Shown: piece after piece, positions 1 through 9,000 of the stretch
Numbering within the stretch: position 1 is the stretch's first letter
Layout of the letters: every line of letters begins with the position of its first letter
Translations under genes and position numbers: made by a program
Assembly: GCA_030141605.1 (NCBI GenBank)
Contig: JAQGDQ010000846.1
Span: forward strand, 12,501-76,500
DNA length: 64,000 bases
Reading direction: 5' to 3'
Origin: Tubiluchus corallicola
Taxonomy: Eukaryota > Priapulida > Priapulimorpha > Priapulimorphida > Tubiluchidae
The notes under the pieces: generated by a model
Databases searched by the model: none
What the model was told of the DNA's origin: nothing
What the model saw: the letters and a program-made list of their open reading frames with translations, nothing else

Positions 1-36
1 GCTTATTGTACAGTAGATGTTTATATGCTTTTGTAG

Positions 37-3000
37 GCTTATATGAAGATCTACCAGGGTGATGAACTACCTGAGCCAAAGTCTATGCTGCAGGTGAGAA
101 AAAAATGCCTAAATTTCTATAATTTGTTTTAGTGATTTAATTGTTTTATAAGACTTATGACTTTTCTGCTACTGTATGAGCACAGACATAGTTAAATGAT
201 TACAAATTATGTACTGTTCTATTCAGGAGAATCTCGGCTATTCAATCATGCTCTTTGTTTAAACATTTATAAGTGATTTAATTGGATAAGATTAAGAAAA
301 ACATGCCCTTTCCAAGCACTCCAACTTATCCTATTCAGTAGTTTAGTCTGGTGTACACTTGTGTGATTACTTTACTGTTATTACTTAAACTGTTTGTGGT
401 GTGCTAAAGCAAACAACAATTCACTCAGCATGTTGGGTTTATTTTACTATCAGTTAAACATAGAAAAATAAAACAAAGAAATTTGCAAAGAACTGCCTAT
501 AAAGCAATAATTTAAAATAAACTACCTCTGAATAGAAAGTTTTCAGACTTGCTGGTTGTCACCATTCACTTGGAAATTATGACGTAACTGGGAGACTTCG
601 TGACTTTTCGTAAACGCATCGTGACTTTACGTAAGCGCGCGCTGCTTAAACTAATTCAAACTTCTGTTCATGGAAAAATAATACGAAATCGAAATAATAC
701 AATTTTTATGTAAAAACTTGTAATACTTTTCATGAAGATTGACAGCGCACTACTTTTCTTCAAGACAAATGACGTCATTGGAAGAAGAATGGGCATTGAA
801 AATGGGAGCGTCCCACCATGAAGTGATCGCGACTGTAAAGTGATTTTACTAATTACACGAGGCGCTTATTGCTGTTTTATTACTAAATCCTCCTAACATT
901 GAAATTAGCCTGATTTCCCAGAAGACTTGAACTTTAATGATTAATTCAAGAAATGGTCCATTAACACCTCATAATTCTTTGAATAAACAACTTAAGATTT
1001 TTTCTCACATAATTTATTAGACTCTGTAAATTATTTTGTTAGATTAGATGTGTCTCGATGTAAATGTTATAAAATTTTTAAGAAACTTATGAAAAGATTT
1101 ATTAATTTATTGATTTTTTTTATTTGTATGTAAACAGCATCAGCAACTAAGAATTAACATTCTAAGACGTGATCTAAAATAGTCGTTACATATGAGTCCA
1201 TTTTTTCTTTTTGGCTCATTTCTAAATCAGTAAATGTTTTATGTTACGTACAGTTTGACCTGTCAAGCTATGCTTTTAGGCTCTAACTGTATGCATGAAA
1301 ATTACTCTGTAATGTAATTTGCACATGTATGTGCTGCATAAGAATCTCTTTTGTAATTTCTGGATAATATTGCATTTATATTTATATTTACTTCAGTGAA
1401 ATTATCTGTATTTTTATTATAACTGTTAGATGCAGAGTGGAGATAAATAAACTTGTAACTTATATTAAATGTCTTGTATTAAGTGGTCGATGTGACTGCT
1501 GACCGCCGATACTTATTAACTCCTTCAGGACCGCACCATTCAAAATAGGTTTTGTGAGACCTATGACTTTTCTGCTACTGTATGAGCACAGACATAACTA
1601 AATGATTACAAATTAGGTACTGTTCTATTCAGGAGAATCTCGGCTATCCAATCATGCTATTTGTTTAAACATTTATAAGTGATTTAATTGGATAAAATTA
1701 GAAAGACATGCACTTTTGAGGCACTCGAACTTAGCTTATTGAGTAGCTTAGTCTGGTGTACACTTGCGTGATCGTACACACTAATTTATTGATCGCCTGC
1801 TTGCTACAACCTAAGAGGACTCTGCTGTACAGAGTTCCAGGAGAAACCAACTGATCAATCAAGGACAAATTAAGATCATTTCATCTTTTCACGTGAAATT
1901 GTCCTTAACAATAGATTAGACTTGAGGTCAAAGTTTATCAGAGTGTTGTGTCTGGATAGTTGAAATTTTCTGCATTAGCTGATTTCACACAAGTGATACT
2001 GTACATTGTTGCAGTGGAAATATTGCAGTTACTGTATGCAAAAATTGTAATTACAAATAACAGCTGATAAGAGTTCTTTAACTCCTTCACGACTGTAAGC
2101 GTTTGCTAAATTTTGCATGAGTTCATGAAAAATTGCTCTCAGTAACCAGCGATTACATTATATTTGATAATTTTTGTAGGTTTCTACTCCTCACACAATT
2201 TATTCTCATGCAAAATTATATATGAAATGCATTTGCTTAGCTTAGACAAATTAAAAATAAATTTTTGATGAAAAAAATTTGCCTCACGACTCGAACACCT
2301 AACCGTTTGGTGTGTCAGTGCCCTTTAATCACTTTCTGTCACCACAGTAATTAAGTCTTAACTTTGATTATTAATGAATGTTCGTCGGAAGCCATATTCG
2401 ACGACTTCACTGGCTTAACACGTTCGACACACTGTGTTGAACCTGGTTTCAATTTCTAGAACAGATAAAACTGGATGACCTTGTCCTTTAACACGACAAT
2501 TTATTGGCTAGATAGCCTGTTCAGTTGAGCGTATGACCAATCACTTACTTTCTTGTAAAGGAGATCTAGGACAGGTATGAGGTGGGACCCTTCCCGGAGC
2601 AAACTAGGTGCATGCTCATATATGTACAGTCACTACTTGCTTTATTGTAGTAGATAAATTCGCTTAATGAGTAATTAACTAATGACTCATTCAATTAACA
2701 TAAGTAATTAGCTAAATTAAGCTATTAATGCAACCTAAGTATAGGATATACACAAAATCATACTAGAATACAAAGTCAACTATATTAAAAGGGGTTGCAA
2801 TGCTGCTCAGTAATTCTTATATTCCAGACTGACGTCACAGCAGCTTATAGACTGGGTATATTTTTCTTTTACATATACTGTTATTGCTAGCTCCATAATA
2901 ATTATATTTTCATTTTGAGTACAACTACATTATCAAGCCTTGAAAATATGTAATGGCCACCAATAAATAAACAAAATGAACCTAAAAGACTGTATCAAGA

Positions 3001-6000
3001 GTCCATGTTTAGAATTAAATATACAGCAACAATTTATCCAAGACGCCATGCTTCCTTATTTACATCTGATAACAGTGCTTAGACAAATTGCGTCTTATTT
3101 ACCAAGATAAGTTGTCTGTTTGTTTGCCATCACTTTGCTGTGATTAAGGTACAAAGGTACAATATGCACAAATTTTACAGCTTGTGGAATTATTATTTGC
3201 TAGAACGTTCTACTATCTGGTACAAGTTTACGTGCTTGAAAATAAAATAAACCATAAGACCATTTTGTATGCTGTTTGTATGATATTTTTGATACACAAT
3301 ATAAATTAGCCACTTTGGTTTTTGTGCTACCTGACTGAAACATTACAGTGTGAAGTGTTTTTGATTGTTGATATGGAAAAGATCAAGGTACTTATTGACA
3401 GTGTGTCAGACCCCGAACAAAAATCGTTACTCGTGACGTTACTAACTCAATTAGCTCCTTCAGTTGGTGAAGACAGAACACGGGGGCTCAACGACCTGCT
3501 ACATGTTGCAGCGCACTTTAACATGCCTGAGCTTGTTGATGAACTTCTCAACAGAGGAGCAGAAATAGAAAGTCTATCACGAATCACTAGAAAACCAGAT
3601 TCAGATTATGTGCGATTAACCCCCCTTGAAGCTGCATGTTATTTGGCACATACTTCTCTTGTTGAGCAACTCATTGAACGGGGTGCTGAAATAAACTGTC
3701 TTTCTAGAAGCAGTAGACATTCGCCATTATTATTAGCAGCTAAAAAGGGACATACAGAAATTTCTGAAATGCTGTTGGTTCATGGAGCAGAAGTTGATGG
3801 CTTCCCAGAAAAGCATAAAGCACGACCTATACAGCAGGCATCACTGCTAGGCCACGTTGAAGTAGTGAAGCTGTTAATTAAATATGGCGCCAGAATTGAT
3901 GAACATCCTTACATTTCAGTTGATGGTTATCCGCCCCTCCATGCTGCAGCATTTGAAGGGCACATTGAAATCATTGTTTATCTGCTTCTCAAAGGTGCAA
4001 ATGTCTTCTACCTAGACAACACAACAGGTGATACCGCTCTGCATATGGCAGCAATGGGAGGACATGTTCATTGTGCAGCACTTCTGATTTTTGCGGGCTC
4101 TGACATTCAGGCAGAAAATGATAAGGGTTGGACCCCACTTACCCTAGCATGTATGAAAGGTAGACTGGATGTTCTTCAACTAATATATAAAAATATGCTA
4201 GAGAGGTATTCAGGCGAAGTAGTAAGGCAGATAGTAAATAAACTTTACAATGGAGAAAGTTTAATTCATCTGGCTTGTAAAAATGCTCACGTGTCACCTC
4301 AAAGTGTAGACGTTGTTAAATACCTCATTGATGCAGGAGTTCAGACCGAAATGTTAAATGAGTCTCATGAAACGGTTTATGATATATGCATCCGACGAGC
4401 TTATGAAAAGGCATTGAACCGAAATTATAAACAAATTGCAGGACTTTTTCTTTCTTATCGGTACTTTCAAATGTTGCAAGAAGTGTCTTCAAAGCTTTCT
4501 GTCACAGGGGATGATGAAACTGTGTCAGAGCTTTCTGTCACAGGGGATGATGAAACAGTGTCAGAGCTTTCTGTCACAGGGGATGATGAAACAGTGTCAG
4601 AACTTTCTGTCACAGGGGATGATGAAACAGTGTCAGAATTTTCTGTCACAGGGGATGATGAAACAGTGTCAAAAAACATTTATGATGGATTGACTCTACA
4701 GGAGTTGGTTTTCATGCCTGGATTAGGAAAAATTTCGAATGAGCAAGAATTTGACTATATTAGAACCATTATAAGGAAATTGTTAGATGCTGTTAGCAGA
4801 ATTCTTTACGAAAATCATCACATAAGATTTGTGCCCATACTGGTTGGCAGTTCGGCTTGTGGAGTAAAGATTGGCCAGCCAGATGAGTTTGATTTTTTTG
4901 TTGTGATACAATATGAAAAGCTGCACGGAGATTTCACAGCAGATTTACGAAAATTAAAGGAGACGTTTCCCCAATCCCTGTGCAGAGCCGTGGCAGCAGC
5001 TTTGCGAGAAGAGAAATTTAAAGAAAAAATGGTGCCAAACAGCTTTCCACATGTAGTGGAATGGAATAAAGTCTGTACATGTTTTAAATTATGTGTTCTG
5101 TTGCCAAGCAAAAAAATAGCAGTCTCTGTAGATGTGACACCATGTGCTGAAGAAGAGGGAGTACCAAAGAATGCCAATGATAAATGGCCAGAGGTCAACA
5201 GTTATCACTATGTGGTCAAACCAGACGAATCAAAAACAAAAGTTGAACCCACATTTGCTGTTGCTGAATGTGAATTTATAAAGAACTTAGACAACAACCG
5301 TAAGATGGTGTTGATCCTCATAAAGGTGCTAGTAAAGCCTGTCCTGTATTCTTGCAACAAAGAAATACATTTATATCCCAGTCAGAGTGCTTCAACATTC
5401 CACTCCAGTTTGGTCACTTTCGATGCTAACTTGCCAGAATTATACAGAGCAATAAAGTATCAACCAGATAAGGTCATTGATGCATACATGTTAAAAGTGG
5501 CCTTCTTGCATGAAGTAGTGACCACTAAAGATGACTGGGGCACAGAAAACTTGAAAGCTCATGCTGTCTCTATATTCCAGTACATTGAGCACTGTTGCCG
5601 AGAAGGCGCAATGTTTCACCCACTGCTAAATGATGTCAATATCTTAGAAGATCTAAAACATAAAGAAATGAGTGGCATTCCATTGTTAACATTGGCAGAA
5701 GACGCAGCACGTGCTATAGAAAAGAAATTAGATAATGACGCCATACGATCAAAAAAAGGTCTAATGGAACCAGATTTTGACAAGTACCGCGCTATGCTAA
5801 AAACACATGCAGCAAATCAGGGGGAAGGAATATTGGAGGAGGCGGAAATTCGGAGTGTTGATTTGTATTTAAGAAAGGTTTGGGATTGGATAGAAGAAAG
5901 TGATAAGAAACAGCAAAGTGCATCTTAGAAATGCATTAGTCATTTGGCTAAATCTAGTCATCAGAAATCCAATGGTTTAATAAGTATTACACGAATTCCA

Positions 6001-9000
6001 AGCAAATATTTGTATTTGGGAACTCAATGTACAGTATCACTTGTACGAAATCGGCTTATGCAGAAAATTTCAACTGTCCGGGCAAAACACTCTCATATAC
6101 TTTGGCCTCAAGTATATTCTATTTTTAAGCAGAAATTCCTGTTGGAATTTGAGACGATCGTAATTTATCCTTGGTTGATTGGTTGGTTTTTCCTGGAACT
6201 CTGTACAGCAGACAGTTCTCTTGGGCTACAGCAAGCAGGCGAACACTAAAATAGCATGTACGATCACGCAAGTGTGCACCAGACTAAGCTACTCAATGGA
6301 CTAAGTTGCAATGTCGGAAAAGGGTGAGTTTTTCTTAATTTTATTCAATTAAATCTTAAATGCTTAAACAAATAGTAAGATTGGATAGCTGAGATTCTCC
6401 TGAATAGAACAGTATCTAGTTTGTAATCATTTAGTTATGTCTGTGCTCATACAGTGGCAGAAATGTCATAAGTCTTATAAAATCTATTGTGAACAGTGCA
6501 GATCTGAAGGAGTTAAATTTCTTCACAAAAACCTTCTACATTTCTATTTAAATAAAAATAAAGTTGGAGGCAATTATAAGATTCTAATACAGTGTCACAT
6601 CGTTACAGCAAACCTGTTAGGGACTTGTGTCTCAGAGACCGTGATATGATAATAATTATCATAATCATAATCATTATTACAAGTACTAAATTTGCGCTGT
6701 TACATGTCTTTTTCTAGGCGACGGCGGAAGCGAACAACTTAGCAGCAGTTGCAAGCTCTAAAGACAAATACACAAAAGAGATGGAGCAGGTAGTAAAGGG
6801 TTAAAGTACTCGTAGTAAAGGGTTAAAGTACTAAACTTTGGAGTTTGTACTAAACTAGGTAGATTTGTAGACTAAAAGTGTTTGCTTTGTTAGTCGTTTG
6901 GTTCTGCAGGAGAATTTTGCCTAAGTTTACAACTTAATTTTGGTGGCAATAATTTACGTCTGAGCAGTATGGAACAGACTGTAATCTGCTGGATTAATAT
7001 AATGTAGGGATGAGAATTTTCCGCGGAATTCCGAGTTTTTGGAAGACCAGTAGTGCCATTTTTGTAAATCGCGTAAATTCGTTGAGAAAATTTTTGCGGA
7101 CCCAGTACATTATTTCACAAGCTGACCACTAGTTGGCAGGCCGTCACTTTGTTTTCATCACGTACATCAGTGTAACCACGTGTATATCTCTATGTATGAA
7201 AATATAGAATCAATTGTGCGGAGTTATTTGAGTCAATTGCAGACAGTTTTTATATACTTTTGCATAGGAGCGGTCAGTACTTAGCCGTTTTTGAGACAAT
7301 TAGGTATCATGTATCCTTGATAGTTGGGTATTTTAAATTATGCATGAAACAAGGTAATTGATATTTTAAGTCCACTTAGAGGTTCTCTATGGTCACAAAA
7401 TTGCAATTTGTTGCTGGCTGTAAGGGGGCTTCCTTGAACCCCCGGCCTGTTTCAGAGTTTTTTGCAATTTGTCATTCTCATCCCTGATAATGTACAGTCT
7501 CACACCATTTAGCAAGCATGGTTCATTGCGTATGCAAAAATAATGTACACACACAATAAAGACGAACTTTCATCGTTTATTTACCAAGTATAAGTAAGTT
7601 TGAGTACAGCATAATAGTTCTTGCTTGTTTTCTTCGGGTCCACTGCGTGTATTACTATATGTTTGTAAATTTTTATCGCGTCAATGCGTAGCTTGTACCT
7701 AAACTTCAATTTGTCTCAGCTTAGAAATAACGTAAAGCGATGAACTTGGTATCAAAATGATCCTCATGAAGTGGAGATTCATAATATGTGAATAATTAGA
7801 AAAGCTTAATTGCCGACTTATGGACGATTTTGCTATGCCGGCAGACAAATAAAGTTTATCATTACTGAGCTTAGAAATAGTTTAAATTTTTTTACATTAA
7901 AGCATTTACAGTTAAAACACCACAACTTTATTAAAATTTTTTATTCACATAGTTGAAAATCATGTTAAATGTTTCCACAGAGCTATTGCTTTCATCATCA
8001 GTGGTAAATTTTTACAAACATAAAACCAGTTTGTATAGGCAGAGCCTGCAGTATAGAACATTATACACTAATTATGTAATTGCAAAAAGCCAAATAGGTA
8101 ATGATTAAGCAGATCAGTAGAAAAGAAATTGATACAGTAAATTATGCACTAATTATGTATTTAACAGAAGCCAAATAGGTAATGATTAAACGGAATAAAT
8201 ACTATTGAAGCCATGATTTTTTTGACTTGCATTAACCATGATTAACAGGTCTGCGGAGGGGAGAAGCCATACCTTGACCCGGTGACCTTGGAAAGAGAGC
8301 ACGTACGTTGTCTTGAGCTCGCTGTAGATATGTTTCAAAAGACGAAGAAGATGGGAGGATCGGAATACTGTCAAACGTTTGAGGATCGGTTGCAATATGA
8401 ACTGTGTGATACGTACGAGAACTTTAAAAAGCACAACGAGAGCAAAAATATATTTGCTGCAGCTAGAACTCCTGCCGTCCTGTTTGCGCTGATGACTTTT
8501 TGTTACTTTATATCAGGTAAATATTTACTTATCTAATACTGTGATTGTATTGATCAGCAACATTGTTTCACGTATTTCCATGATTGTGGTTTGTGGGTTA
8601 GAACTGGAAGTTAAACAACCTCACAGCCAGTTTGTAAACGGATAGTTGAGGCAAAACTTGAGTAACAACATTCTGAGTAAAAAAATGTTGCCTTTCGTTT
8701 TATGTCTTGAGCAAAAAAACTTGAGTAACAACATTTTGAATAAAAAATGTCGCCTTTTGTTTTATGTCTTGAGTCAGAAAACTTGAGTAACAACGTTTTG
8801 AGTAAAAAAACGTCGCCTTTTGTTTTATGTCCCGAGAAAAAAACTTGAGTAACAACATTTTGAATAAAAAAATGTCGCCTTTTGTTTTATGTATTGAGTC
8901 AGAAAACTTGAGTAACAACGTTTTGAGTAAAAAAACATCACCTTTTGTTTTACAACTGGCATAAAAAACTTGAGTAACTACGTTTTGAGTAAAAAAACAT

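Noticed and set aside
2290-2345. tRNA-like B box (GTGTTCGAGTC on the minus strand)
   Set aside because: No matching A box or cloverleaf could be built around it; at most a decayed SINE fragment.
3322-3372. Upstream extension of the nested gene from a TTG
   Set aside because: No ATG in this stretch; the first ATG at 3373 has a good context and the ankyrin part is complete from there.
5944-6249. 101-codon frame after the nested gene
   Set aside because: Largely translated family C MITE sequence; no ATG at its start and no domain.
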